Positions 8,388 through 17,054 are shown, counted from the first letter of the stretch. The stretch: DNA of 42,073 bases from Collinsella sp. AM18-10 (GCF_003471585.1 NZ_QRJO01000017.1:1-42073); one strand, 5' to 3'. Translations and numbers: made by a program. Notes: a model not told the origin generated them from the letters alone.

Positions 8388-8831
8388 ATGGCAAAAGAGG
8401 GAAAGAAGCCGATCGGCAAGATTGTCCTAGGCGTCATCGTGGTGCTGGTTATCGTCGGTGCCGTGGGCTCTATGGGTGGCAATTCAACCGATTCGTCTGC
8501 GAGCGATTCGGCAAAACCTGCCGAGGCGACACAGCAGGCTGAGGAGCAAAAAGAACCGCAAGAACCGTATACCATTGCTGACGAGGCTGAAGACACCTCC
8601 AATCAGTTTGCCTATAAGATCACGGGCACGCTGACCAATAACACGGACAAGGAAAAGAGCTACATTCAGATTGAGTATGTTCTGTATGATGCCGATGGCA
8701 ACCAGGTTGGAACGGCTCTTGCAAACACCAATCATCTGAAGGCGGGCGGCTCCTGGAAGTTCGAGGCGCTGGGTACGGTGTCTCCTGACCAGGTTGCTAG
8801 CTGGGAGCGTTCGGATGTAAGCGGTTTTTAG
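8388..8831 (+). CDS. Membrane-anchored FxLYD-domain protein
   Basis: The 147-residue protein has a basic start, a membrane anchor at about residues 9-29 (IGKIVLGVIVVLVIVGAVGS), a low-complexity Ser/Ala/Glu/Gln linker to about residue 62, and a C-terminal beta-sandwich region resembling the FxLYD extracellular domain (KITGTLTNNTDKEKSYIQIEYVLYDADGNQVG). No lipobox Cys is present, so it should be held by the N-terminal helix with the domain outside. Its role is unknown. The ATG has AGGAAGGA upstream inside a stable hairpin. Confidence 0.75.
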   Translation: MAKEGKKPIGKIVLGVIVVLVIVGAVGSMGGNSTDSSASDSAKPAEATQQAEEQKEPQEPYTIADEAEDTSNQFAYKITGTLTNNTDKEKSYIQIEYVLYDADGNQVGTALANTNHLKAGGSWKFEALGTVSPDQVASWERSDVSGF

Positions 8832-8864
8832 CATGTTGCATGCACTGGGGGGAGGTGAAGTCGT

Positions 8865-9287
8865 ATGCCCGATAAAAAGCTGACCGAGGAGCTGCTCAAT
8901 GAGCTTCTCGATGCGCCGAACATCGATGGCTATATCAGGGAGCACGACTTTGCCGCCCCGTCGCTTTCGGACTACCTGAAGCAGCTGCTGCAGGAAAAGG
9001 GCTTGGAGCGCTCGCGCGTGGTTCGTATGGCCGATCTCAATGAGACCTTCGGCTATCAGATCTTTACCGGTGCGCGTCACCCGAGTCGCAATAAGGTGCT
9101 GCAGATTGCCTTTGCGATGGCGCTGACGCTCAAAGAGGCCAACCGTGCACTGACGGCTGCCGGGGTAAGCGTCCTTAACTGCAAGGATCGCCGTGATGCG
9201 ATTATCATCTTTTGCATCGATCGCGGGTGCAGCCTCCAAAAGGTCAACGAGGAGCTGTATCGCTTTGGCGAGGAGACGGTGAGTTAG
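8865..9287 (+). CDS. XRE-like helix-turn-helix protein
   Basis: This 140-residue protein has a central region (about residues 33-95) resembling an XRE helix-turn-helix: SLSDYLKQLLQEKGLERSRV, then an NETFGYQIFTGARHPSRNKVLQIAFAM recognition region. The C-terminal part (DRRDAIIIFCIDRGCSLQKVNEELYRFGEE) is conserved-looking but unassigned. The ribosome site GGGGGGAGGTG is very strong. It lies 98 bp upstream of a Ser/Thr kinase on the same strand, and such pairs suggest the HTH protein may be a partner or substrate. This link is inference. Confidence 0.65.
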   Translation: MPDKKLTEELLNELLDAPNIDGYIREHDFAAPSLSDYLKQLLQEKGLERSRVVRMADLNETFGYQIFTGARHPSRNKVLQIAFAMALTLKEANRALTAAGVSVLNCKDRRDAIIIFCIDRGCSLQKVNEELYRFGEETVS

Positions 9288-9372
9288 CGGCTGATATCTG
9301 AGCCGGCGGAGCTGCCGAACAACGATGCAAACGAACGGGGCGCGGATGCCATGGGGTGTCTGCGCCCTGCGC

Positions 9373-9386
9373 TATGATGGAGGCTA
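9373..9386 (+). promoter_or_regulatory. Possible leaderless transcription start of the kinase gene
   Basis: A good -10 hexamer, TATGAT (9373-9378), lies seven bases before the ATG at 9386, so the transcript could begin at the start codon. A GGAGG at 9379-9383 is only two bases from the ATG, too close for normal use. Confidence 0.35.
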
Positions 9387-10765
9387 TGGATACTCAGACC
9401 ACAACATATTCCGATGACGAGCTGACCGCAGCGCTTGCCGAACATCTGGCATCGCTCGATCGCGACGACAGCTATCGCGTGGAGCGTGTACTTAAGCGCT
9501 CGTCCGTTGAAACAACCGAGCTCGTGTACTTTGAAGGAACCGGCGGTGGTTCGCTCGGCCCCTTTGTCCGTAAACGCATCGATGCTTCGGCTCAAATCGG
9601 CGGGGCATACGGGCGTCTGTTTGCCGCCCAGCGGGCAGGCAGGCGTTTTGAGCACCTGCCCAGAATCGTCGATTGTCATCGTGTGGGCGACGAGCTCAAC
9701 GTGGTTATGGAATACATCGAAGGGGAGACGCTCAGGGCGCTGGTGGACCGTCTGGGAGCCACCCCCGATTATGCGCGTGAATTGTATCCTGCCCTATGCG
9801 ATGCCGTGGGCGAGCTCCACGCCGGTTTTGCAATGGCGGGGGAGACGTCGGCGCCGGTGATCCATCGCGACCTCAAACCGTCGAATATCATCGTGACGGG
9901 TGCCAACTATACGCCTGATGACGGCCTGACGTTTTCGTCGCTGGTGATTATCGACTTGGGGATTGCGCGCGTGTGGCGCGATGGCGCCGATGCAGACACC
10001 GTCAAGTTTGGCACGCGACCCTATGCGCCGCCCGAGCAGTATGGGTTTGGGCAGACGAGTGTGCGCAGCGACGTCTACGCACTGGGCGCCCTGTTGTTCT
10101 TCTGTTTGACGGGAGTCGATCCTAAACCAGGGCTCGACATGCGCGAGCAATGCGAGGCGCGTGGCGTTCCCACTCCACTTGCCGATGCCGTCTGCATGTC
10201 GATGGCGCTCGACCCGGCCAAGCGTTTTGCGAGTGCGGAAGCGTTGGGACGGGCGACGCGCTCGGCATACGATCTGAGCCGCCCCGTGCGGCCTCCTACA
10301 CCTGCGCCTGTCCGTACTCCGGCCTCGGAGACGGTGTTGACGCTCCAAGGGCTCCAGAACCCCGCAGGGCTTCCTAGGCCTGCCGCCTCCGCTGCATGCG
10401 GTCCGCTCTCTCGCGTTCCGGAGTCTCTGGGGCGCATTTGGAATGCGCTCGTCTGCTTCTCGCTACTTGTGTTCTTTGCCGGAAGTCACTTTGCCGTCTT
10501 TCACCCCACGGGAGCAAACCAAAGCTACCCGACGTGGCTTCTCATAATCGAGTATTTTTTCTTTGTCGATGGCCTTATGGTGCTTATGCATTTTGCGCTG
10601 CTCGATAAGCGCCGTCTTCGTCGGCGATTCGCACTGCTCGACAGCTATCGCGGCAAGAAACTCGCGAAACTTTGGCTCAAGGCATTGGGTGTGCTGCTCC
10701 TATGCATGATCGTCATAGTCGCGGTTGCCAATGCGACCGGCGTCGTCGATACCTCCGCTACCTAA
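9386..10765 (+). CDS. Membrane-bound Hanks-type Ser/Thr protein kinase
   Basis: The 459-residue protein has a kinase domain over about residues 20-295: a glycine-rich stretch (GTGGGSLG) before VRKRID, the hinge VMEYIEGETL, the catalytic loop HRDLKPSN, a DLG in place of DFG, and the APPEQY and SDVYALG motifs of subdomains VIII-IX. A Pro-rich linker follows, then three hydrophobic segments near the C-terminus. There are no PASTA repeats, so it differs from PknB/PrkC. The ATG at 9386 is chosen because the kinase homology starts soon after; ATG 9374/9377 and GTG 9356 are alternatives. The HTH gene just upstream may be functionally linked. Targets are unknown. Confidence 0.85.
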   Translation: MDTQTTTYSDDELTAALAEHLASLDRDDSYRVERVLKRSSVETTELVYFEGTGGGSLGPFVRKRIDASAQIGGAYGRLFAAQRAGRRFEHLPRIVDCHRVGDELNVVMEYIEGETLRALVDRLGATPDYARELYPALCDAVGELHAGFAMAGETSAPVIHRDLKPSNIIVTGANYTPDDGLTFSSLVIIDLGIARVWRDGADADTVKFGTRPYAPPEQYGFGQTSVRSDVYALGALLFFCLTGVDPKPGLDMREQCEARGVPTPLADAVCMSMALDPAKRFASAEALGRATRSAYDLSRPVRPPTPAPVRTPASETVLTLQGLQNPAGLPRPAASAACGPLSRVPESLGRIWNALVCFSLLVFFAGSHFAVFHPTGANQSYPTWLLIIEYFFFVDGLMVLMHFALLDKRRLRRRFALLDSYRGKKLAKLWLKALGVLLLCMIVIVAVANATGVVDTSAT

Positions 10766-10769
10766 AAGA

Positions 10770-10792
10770 AAAGGGCCCCATTGGGGCCCTTT
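10770..10792. terminator. Bidirectional terminator between kinase and secreted protein genes
   Basis: The symmetrical stem AAGGGCCCC/GGGGCCCTT with a three-base loop has A and T runs on its sides. It lies 5 bp after the kinase stop and 10 bp after the stop of the opposing gene. Confidence 0.85.
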
Positions 10793-10802
10793 GCAGTTGC
10801 AC

Positions 10803-11936
10803 CTAGATGCGGTTCATCTGAGCGGCGACTTTGTTGTACCAGTCCTGCCACGTGGGCGGGCAGTACTTTTTGGCCGCTGCCGGGGTAAGGGTGGAGCCGT
10901 AGTTGGCGCCCAGATAGGCAACGTGAGCGGAGATGCCCTCGCTCCAGCTGCCAAAGCTGCGCCAACCGCCGCCACGGGCACTCCAGCCCCAGGCGTTGTA
11001 AGAATTGGCGCAATAAGCACCCTTGGTGCTCTCGATGCAGGCGATGGCGGGGGACCAACGGGGGTCGACACCGGTATTCCAAGCGGCGACGGCAAAGTTA
11101 TAGCCCTGGCCTGCCATGGGGGAGCCGGCGAGATAATTGTCGATGCGGCTCGTCCACTCATTAATGAACGAATCGTAATCGGAGCTACCGGTATTGGCGT
11201 TGTTCACCGTGGTGTCGATGGTGGTGTTGGTGTTGGTGGCCTGGCTGCTGGAATTGTTGCCGCTTACGCCCTCGCCCGAGATCTTCTCGGCGGCAGCGGC
11301 CTTATCGGCCTCAAGCTTGGCAAGCTCGGCGGCATTTTCCTGCTCGGCTTTTGCCTGCGCCTCGCTGCGGAGCTGCTGGGCCTGAGCCAACGCATCCTCG
11401 GCGTTTTTCTGCTCTGCCTCAAGCTGAGACTTGGCCTGCTGGAGCTCAGCCTTGTTCTGCTCGAGTTCGGTTTGCATGTTATTGAGCTGTTCGATCTCGT
11501 CGACGCTCGAGCTCGTGATCTGGTTAGTGTATTTGCAGGTCGTGATGAACTCACCCAGGCTCTGCGCGTTGACCAGGAAGCTCACGATGGGGTTGGTGCC
11601 CTTCTGATACTTGTACAGATCGCGCATGGCGGAGCTTGCCTTGGCCTGCTGCTCGGGAAGCTTGGCCTCGATTTCCTCGATGCTTGCTTCATTGGAGTCA
11701 ATCTGCTTTTGCAGGTCATCGAGTTTGGTGCGGGCGTCGTTGTAGGCGCTCGTGGCGGCTTCGATCTTCTGCTGGGCTGCGGAAAGCTGGTCCTGCGTTG
11801 CCTGCGAGGCGGCATACGCCGCAACGGGGGAGAGCATCGGCGTGGCCGTCAGCGCAACGGCGAGCGCGGCGCTCGTGATGATACGAGCCGGCTTCGACGC
11901 AATGAGCGCTGCGGCGCGATGATTCGAATGCTGCAT
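10803..11936 (-). CDS. Secreted coiled-coil protein with C-terminal lysozyme-like domain
   Basis: The 377-residue protein has a signal peptide (hydrophobic TSAALAVALTATPMLS, cleavage near AYA-AS) and a long Ala/Gln/Glu/Lys coiled coil over about residues 45-225, like the PcsB/CwlO regulatory region. A Ser/Asn/Thr linker follows. The C-terminal domain (about 260-377) has WSPAIACIESTKGAYC, NAWGWSARGGGWRSFGSW and a closing Cys/Trp-rich part typical of lysozyme/glucosaminidase-like folds, with Glu in IACIES as candidate catalytic residue. It probably acts on peptidoglycan outside the cell. The ATG at 11936 follows AGAGGGA; a TTG at 11951 would add five residues. Confidence 0.8.
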   Translation of the reverse strand: MQHSNHRAAALIASKPARIITSAALAVALTATPMLSPVAAYAASQATQDQLSAAQQKIEAATSAYNDARTKLDDLQKQIDSNEASIEEIEAKLPEQQAKASSAMRDLYKYQKGTNPIVSFLVNAQSLGEFITTCKYTNQITSSSVDEIEQLNNMQTELEQNKAELQQAKSQLEAEQKNAEDALAQAQQLRSEAQAKAEQENAAELAKLEADKAAAAEKISGEGVSGNNSSSQATNTNTTIDTTVNNANTGSSDYDSFINEWTSRIDNYLAGSPMAGQGYNFAVAAWNTGVDPRWSPAIACIESTKGAYCANSYNAWGWSARGGGWRSFGSWSEGISAHVAYLGANYGSTLTPAAAKKYCPPTWQDWYNKVAAQMNRI

Positions 11937-11999
11937 CCAGTCCCTCTGCAATCAATCGTAGGTTATGGTCCGAACGGTATTCTACTACTGCTTTCGACC

Positions 12000-12101
12000 T
12001 CAACTTGAACCTTAAAGGTTCCAAAGGGTCAAGTTGAACTTGAGGCTTTAGCTTTGACCTGCAGTTATGATGAATTGTTGAGAAACCATAGAGTTCAACT
12101 T
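12000..12101. promoter_or_regulatory. Cluster of SoxR/MerR-like palindromes
   Basis: Two 15-bp palindromes, GAACCTTAAAGGTTC (12007-12021) and TCAAGTTGAACTTGA (12029-12043), have centres 22 bp apart. Related half-sites lie at 12000-12008 and 12093-12101. The second resembles the SoxR box. On the plus strand TTGAGG (12040-12045) and TATGAT (12066-12071) are 20 bp apart, the long spacing used by MerR-family promoters. No regulator gene is nearby. The rest of 12102-12329 holds a weak AT-rich hairpin and a TAGAAT hexamer near 12268, and no gene that I can support. Confidence 0.4.
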
Positions 12102-12329
12102 TAACGTTACGGAGCCCTGTCGAGAGGGTTTTTGTTTATCAAAAGTCGCCTCATGTGGGGTTTTGCAACTACAGGGTCCCATCACGGCGAGGGCGGATTT
12201 CATGCTGGATAATTGCGCTGATTGCCATAGATACGGTGGAGCTTTGGGCGCCGGCGGCTTGGCACGCTAGAATAAATCAGTTGCGCAAAGACCGCCCGTT
12301 GTGTGGGCAGTTCATGATAGGAAGTTTCC

Positions 12330-13586
12330 ATGGCATTGCAGTTTACAGAGCGCGAGTTCATTCCCGTGCTGCTCGGTGGCGACATCAACGCCTATTCGGT
12401 GGCGCGCGCCTTCTATGAGGAGTACCAGGTCAAGAGTCTGGTCTTTGGCAAGTATCAGACGGGTCCCGCGTACCGCAGCCAGATTATCGACTACACGCCC
12501 AACGTGGATATCGATACCATGCCCGTGATGCTCAGGACCGTCAACGGCATTGCCCAAGCGCATGCCGATAAGACGATTGTCCTTGTGGGCTGTGGCGATA
12601 ACTATGTTGCCCTCGTGGCTCAGGCCAAGGATGCCCATGAGTTGGCGGATAACATCGTCGCGCCTTACGCTCCCTATAGCATGCTTGAGCAGTGTCAGAA
12701 GAAGGAGATCTTCTACGAGCTGTGCGAGAAGCATGGCGTGCCCTATCCGCATACCTTTACCTTCACCATGGCGATGCTGAACGCCCAAGGCGAGGCGCCT
12801 GCCGAAGTGCTCGACCAGATCGATTTTCCCTACCCGATGATTCTGAAGCCTTCTGACGGCATCATGTGGTGGCAGCACGAGTTCGAGGGCCAGAAAAAGG
12901 CCTATGAGATTGCCGACCGTGCCGAGCTGGAACAGGTCATTCGCGACTCGTATGCCAGCGGCTACACCGACGACCTGATCTTGCAGGATCGCGTGCCCGG
13001 CAATGACGAGTACATGCGCGTGCTCACCAGTTATTCCGACCGCAACGGCAAGGTGCGCATGATGTGCCTGGGTCACGTGCTGCTCGAGGAGCATCAGCCT
13101 CACGGTGTCGGCAACCACGCCTGTATCATCACCGAGCCCAATGACGAGCTCATGGGCGGCGTGCACAAGTTGCTCGAGGACCTTCACTTTGTGGGCTATT
13201 CCAACTTTGACGTTAAGTATGACGAGCGCGACGGCTCGTTTAAGTTCTTCGATTTCAACACGCGCCAAGGTCGCAGCAACTACTACGTCACTAACAGCGG
13301 CTTTAACGTTGCCAAGTATGTGGTGGACGAGTATGTGTTCAACCGCCCGTTTGAGCCGGAGTTTGTGACGGCGCAGGACGAGGCGCTGTGGATGGTCGTT
13401 CCCATGGGCGTCGTCGACAAGTACGTCAAGGATCCCGAGCTGCGCGCTAAGGTGCATCGCCTGGACAAGGAAGGCAAGGGCGCCGACCCTTCGTTTATGA
13501 AGGGCGACTTTGTCTTTAACCGCTGGCTGCGCATGTGGCACACCAAGCTGCGCCACTTTAAGCTGTTCAAGACGTATTACAAGTAG
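12330..13586 (+). CDS. ATP-grasp carboxylate-amine ligase, probable D-aspartate ligase
   Basis: The 418-residue protein has a preATP-grasp region (LLGGDINAYSVARAFYEEY), ATP-grasp nucleotide contacts (PYPMILKPSDG) and the metal-binding motif FDFNTRQGRSNYY, as in D-aspartate ligases (AslA/Asl-fm) of lactic acid bacteria. Such enzymes attach D-Asp to the side-chain amine of the third stem residue in peptidoglycan precursors. The assignment is supported by the aspartate racemase 84 bp downstream, echoing the racD-aslA pairing known in Lactococcus. No ribosome site stronger than AGGAAG is seen (about 9 bases before the ATG). Other carboxylate-amine ligases remain possible. Confidence 0.75.
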   Translation: MALQFTEREFIPVLLGGDINAYSVARAFYEEYQVKSLVFGKYQTGPAYRSQIIDYTPNVDIDTMPVMLRTVNGIAQAHADKTIVLVGCGDNYVALVAQAKDAHELADNIVAPYAPYSMLEQCQKKEIFYELCEKHGVPYPHTFTFTMAMLNAQGEAPAEVLDQIDFPYPMILKPSDGIMWWQHEFEGQKKAYEIADRAELEQVIRDSYASGYTDDLILQDRVPGNDEYMRVLTSYSDRNGKVRMMCLGHVLLEEHQPHGVGNHACIITEPNDELMGGVHKLLEDLHFVGYSNFDVKYDERDGSFKFFDFNTRQGRSNYYVTNSGFNVAKYVVDEYVFNRPFEPEFVTAQDEALWMVVPMGVVDKYVKDPELRAKVHRLDKEGKGADPSFMKGDFVFNRWLRMWHTKLRHFKLFKTYYK

Positions 13587-13670
13587 ATGAGTGCGGCGCC
13601 CGTCCGGTTTACATCGGGCGGGCGCGGGTATGATACGCGCAATTGCGCAAACGTCACCAAGGAGGCGGCG

Positions 13671-14417
13671 ATGGAAAAGCTGGGAGTTATCGGCGGCATG
13701 GGCGCCGAGGCCACGTCGTATTACTACGACCAGGTGGTGCGCCATACGGCTGCTGCCTGCGATCAGGAACATATCGACATGGTGGTGCTCTCCAAGTCGA
13801 CTATGCCCGACCGCACGCTTGCCATTAAGACCGGCGAGCATGCCAAGCTGCTGGCGACCATGAAAGAGTGTGCCCAGGCACTCGAGTCGCTGGGCTGTGC
13901 GCACATTGCCATTCCCTGCAACACGTCGCACTACTTCTACGACCAGATCCAGTCGTTTACGAAGGTGCCGATTATCCACATGCCGCGTGAGTCGGTGCGC
14001 TATGCCCTTGCGGGTGCGGTGATGGGGGAGTGCGAGTTCGACCCCAACCTGAGTATGCCGGCCGAGCCGGTGCACAAGATTGGCATTATGGGCACCGACG
14101 GAACCGTGGGCGCGGGCGTCTACGGCCGCGAATGCGAGGCTGCGGGTGTTGAGGTCGTCTATCCCAGCGAGAAACGTCAGAACGATGTGATGTCGCTTAT
14201 CTACGATGATGTGAAGGCCGGACGTGAGCCCGATATGGATAAGTTCGACCGCGTGATGTGGGAGTTCGCCCGTAGCGGCTGCGACCGTGTCATTCTGGCC
14301 TGCACCGAGCTATCGGTGCTGCAGAAGTATCGAGAGATGCCCGAGATCACCCTCGATGCTATGGATGTCCTGGTGCGCGAATCCATCATCCGCAGCGGCG
14401 TCCCCTACCGCCTCTAG
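13671..14417 (+). CDS. racD: Aspartate/glutamate racemase family protein, probable aspartate racemase
   Basis: The 248-residue protein starts MEKLGVIGGMGAEATSYYY and has the two catalytic-Cys motifs of the family: PCNTSHYF (first Cys, about residue 83) and ACTELSVL near the C-terminus. It is cofactor-independent and would interconvert L- and D-Asp. It lies directly after the D-aspartate ligase-like gene, so the likely role is D-Asp supply for the cell-wall cross-bridge. AAGGAGG at 13659-13665 fixes the ATG at 13671. A TATGAT at 13629-13634 in the 84-bp gap may give it a promoter of its own. Glutamate racemase is less likely from the motif context. Confidence 0.85.
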   Translation: MEKLGVIGGMGAEATSYYYDQVVRHTAAACDQEHIDMVVLSKSTMPDRTLAIKTGEHAKLLATMKECAQALESLGCAHIAIPCNTSHYFYDQIQSFTKVPIIHMPRESVRYALAGAVMGECEFDPNLSMPAEPVHKIGIMGTDGTVGAGVYGRECEAAGVEVVYPSEKRQNDVMSLIYDDVKAGREPDMDKFDRVMWEFARSGCDRVILACTELSVLQKYREMPEITLDAMDVLVRESIIRSGVPYRL

Positions 14418-14476
14418 CTTCCGACCCGTCAAAAAGGGACAGGTTAATTTTGGTAGGTTTTATCTGGTGAAACAGT

Positions 14477-14514
14477 AAAGGCCTCGGCTCGTTTGGTGCG
14501 AGCCGAGGCCTTTT
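14477..14514. terminator. Bidirectional terminator between racD and ecfT
   Basis: A 15-bp stem (AAAGGCCTCGGCTCG with CGAGCCGAGGCCTTT) and a seven-base loop are followed by T and preceded by A residues. It lies between converging genes. Confidence 0.9.
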
Positions 14515-14542
14515 GCGTTGGGCGGTTGCTGCCGGTGGCGAA

Positions 14543-15289
14543 CTAGAACAGGAAGCCGATGGCGATGAGGGCGATGCTGACGATGAGCACGGCGATGTCC
14601 AGGACCTTGATGGGGTAGCGCTTGTATGAGCTGGCGCGTGTACGCAGATAGAAGCCGCGCTGTTCTGCCGCCAAGGCTGTGGCATCGGTCTTGCCCACGC
14701 TCGAGATGAGCAGTGGCACGCACAGTGGCAGCATGAGCTTAAGCTTCTTGATGGGGTTCTTGGTGTCGTACTCGACGCCGCGTGCGGTCTGCGCTTCCAT
14801 GATGGCGTTCATCTCCTGACCAAACACCGGCACAAAGCGTAGCGCCGTGGTAAAGGTGAAGGCATAGCGATACGGCACGTGCAGCACCTCGACGCAGGCG
14901 TTGGCGAGGTCGTTGAGCTTGGTCACCATAAGCATGAGGATGAGTGGCAGCGCCACGCCCAACAGGCGTAGGCAGGCCTTCGATCCGGTAATGAGGCCCG
15001 TGTCGGTGATAAAGCCCCACACAACGTTGCCATCGCGCATAAAGGCCAGCTGGAGCACCAGCATGATAAGCGCGAGCGGAATCAGCAACTTGAGCAGCGA
15101 GAACAGACGGTCGACGACACCGGCATAGGCACCCAGCGCAAGGGTGAGTGCCAAAAAGCCCAGCAGCGCCACGTAGGTGTCGGACAAGAAGATGCCGACG
15201 ATGATGGCGGCGGCGAGGCCCAGTTTGACGACGGGGTTCAAACGATGCAGTAGCGTATCGCCCGGCATGTAGTCGATGACGTTAACCAC
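14543..15289 (-). CDS. ecfT: ECF transporter transmembrane (T) component
   Basis: The 248-residue membrane protein has several hydrophobic segments between about residues 25 and 150, plus one at the C-terminus. It carries the two Ala-Arg-Gly-type coupling motifs of EcfT (QTARGVEYDTK and AAEQRGFYLRTR) in the cytoplasmic region that docks with the ATPases. The GTG at 15289 overlaps the ATPase stop by 8 bp with AAGGAG ten bases upstream; a longer form starting at 15322 would overlap the ATPase gene by 41 bp. Last gene of the S-AA'-T set. Confidence 0.9.
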   Translation of the reverse strand: MVNVIDYMPGDTLLHRLNPVVKLGLAAAIIVGIFLSDTYVALLGFLALTLALGAYAGVVDRLFSLLKLLIPLALIMLVLQLAFMRDGNVVWGFITDTGLITGSKACLRLLGVALPLILMLMVTKLNDLANACVEVLHVPYRYAFTFTTALRFVPVFGQEMNAIMEAQTARGVEYDTKNPIKKLKLMLPLCVPLLISSVGKTDATALAAEQRGFYLRTRASSYKRYPIKVLDIAVLIVSIALIAIGFLF

Positions 15290-17033
15290 GGTGGACCATC
15301 TCCTTGGTAATTCGAACGACATCGGTGACCTCGCTCACCTGCGCAAAAGCGGGCGAGACGGAAGATGCCAGACGGCGCGAGAGTTCAATAACCTGGGGAG
15401 GCTCCACGTAGGCACGCCGCATGAGATCGATGTTCGAGAATAGCTCGTGCGTGCGGCCGCGGTCGAGGATGCGACCGTCGGCCATTACTACGATACGCTC
15501 GGCAAAGTCGGAAACGACTTCCATGTCGTGACAGACCATAATCACGGCGCAGCCGCGCTCGGCCATGGTGCGTACCGTTTCCATGACGGTCATGCACTCG
15601 CGGTAATCAAGGCCGCTCGTGGGCTCGTCGAGCACGACGATCTTGGGCTCAACCACTACGACGGAGGCAAGCGCCACCATTTGTCGCTGGCCGCGCGAAA
15701 GCGAGAAAGGTGCCTCATCGGCAGGCAGGCCAAAGCGGTCGATAACAAGTTGAGCACGACGCAGAGCCTCGGCACGGTCGATGCCGGCAAGCTCCAGGCC
15801 AAAAGCGACCTCGTCGAGTACGGTATCCTTACAGATCTGGCGGTCGGGGTTTTGGAAGAGCGTTGCGACCTCGCGGGCAATGCGGCTCGTGGGGACCGCG
15901 GCGGTATCCAGCCCCGTAACGCGCACGCTGCCCGAGGCGGGCTTAAGCAGGCCTGTGAGCAGCTTGGTGAGCGTGGTCTTGCCGGCACCGTTCTGGCCGA
16001 CGATGCCCACGAGCTCGCCGGGATAGAGGGTCAGGTTGAGGTCGTGGACGGCGGCGCCGCCATTGGGATAGGCAAACTCAACATGGTCGAAGGTGAGCAC
16101 GGGCTCGGCGTCCTTGGCGTGCGGGCGCAACGACGGTGCGTGCGGTGAGCCGGCGGGTGCCTGAATGTCGCTGCTTGCGTGTGCGGGGTCGACGATGCCC
16201 GAAATCAGGCGCTCGGCCTCATCGACATCCAAGCAAGGGGTACCGCTTACCAGGCCATCGGCCTCGAGGCTATTGAAGATACGCGTGACGCGAGGGCAGT
16301 CGACGCCGATGGCACGGAGCTCGTCGGTATGCGCGAAGACCTCGTGTGGCTCGCCCTGCAGCGCGATTTCGCCATGGTTGAGCACGAGCACGCGGTTGCA
16401 GTACTCCGAGAGCAGGGCGACCTTTTGCTCAACGACGACGATGGTGATTCCAAGCGCGCGGTTTGCCTCACGCAGCGTCTCGAAGACCAACGTGGAGCTG
16501 GCGGGGTCGAGTGCCGCGGTGGGCTCGTCGAGAACCAAGACGCGCGGACGCATGGCGAGGATGGCGGCGATGGCCACCTTTTGCTTCTGTCCGCCCGAGA
16601 GGGTGACGATCTCGCGGTCACGCAGGTCGCTGATGCCGACGGTCTCGAGCGTTTCACTCACGCGCCGCTCGATCTGGTCGTGGGGAACGCCAAAGTTCTC
16701 GAGGCCAAAGAGCATCTCGTCCTCGACGACCGAAGCGACCATCTGCGTGTCGATATCCTGCAGCACACTGCCGACGATTTGCGACACGTCGGTGAGCGAG
16801 GCTTCGCAGGTGTCGTGGCCGTCTACCATGACGGCCCCAAAGAACGTGCCGGTGTAGTGGTGGGGCACGGCGCCCGACAGGCAGGCGGCAAGCGTGGACT
16901 TGCCGGCGCCCGAGGGTCCGATGATGCCGATGAAATCTCCCTTGTTCACGCCGAGTGAGATGTGGCTGAGCGCCTGCTCGGTCTGCGTGCCATAGGAGAA
17001 CGAGACATCGTCGACGTTGATGATCGTTTCCAT
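15282..17033 (-). CDS. ecfA: ECF transporter energizing protein with two fused ATPase domains
   Basis: The 583-residue protein contains two complete ABC ATPases. Domain 1 has Walker A GPSGAGKST (about residue 39), signature LSGGQKQKVAIA and Walker B VLVLDEPTAALD. Domain 2 has GQNGAGKTT, LSRGQRQMVALA and VLDEPTSGLD. About 50 residues of a Pro/Ala/His-rich linker join them. The fused form replaces separate EcfA and EcfA' subunits and powers uptake with EcfT. The ATG at 17033 has AAAGG five bases upstream. It follows the S component by about 210 bp containing two hairpins and is co-directional with it. Confidence 0.92.
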   Translation of the reverse strand: METIINVDDVSFSYGTQTEQALSHISLGVNKGDFIGIIGPSGAGKSTLAACLSGAVPHHYTGTFFGAVMVDGHDTCEASLTDVSQIVGSVLQDIDTQMVASVVEDEMLFGLENFGVPHDQIERRVSETLETVGISDLRDREIVTLSGGQKQKVAIAAILAMRPRVLVLDEPTAALDPASSTLVFETLREANRALGITIVVVEQKVALLSEYCNRVLVLNHGEIALQGEPHEVFAHTDELRAIGVDCPRVTRIFNSLEADGLVSGTPCLDVDEAERLISGIVDPAHASSDIQAPAGSPHAPSLRPHAKDAEPVLTFDHVEFAYPNGGAAVHDLNLTLYPGELVGIVGQNGAGKTTLTKLLTGLLKPASGSVRVTGLDTAAVPTSRIAREVATLFQNPDRQICKDTVLDEVAFGLELAGIDRAEALRRAQLVIDRFGLPADEAPFSLSRGQRQMVALASVVVVEPKIVVLDEPTSGLDYRECMTVMETVRTMAERGCAVIMVCHDMEVVSDFAERIVVMADGRILDRGRTHELFSNIDLMRRAYVEPPQVIELSRRLASSVSPAFAQVSEVTDVVRITKEMVHRG

Positions 17034-17054
17034 GGATACCTTTCATAGTCATCA

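Noticed and set aside
12312..14075. A 587-residue open frame antisense to the ligase and racemase genes
   Set aside because: It lies opposite two well-supported genes, has low-complexity His/Leu/Val-rich sequence, and follows from codon bias in GC-rich DNA.
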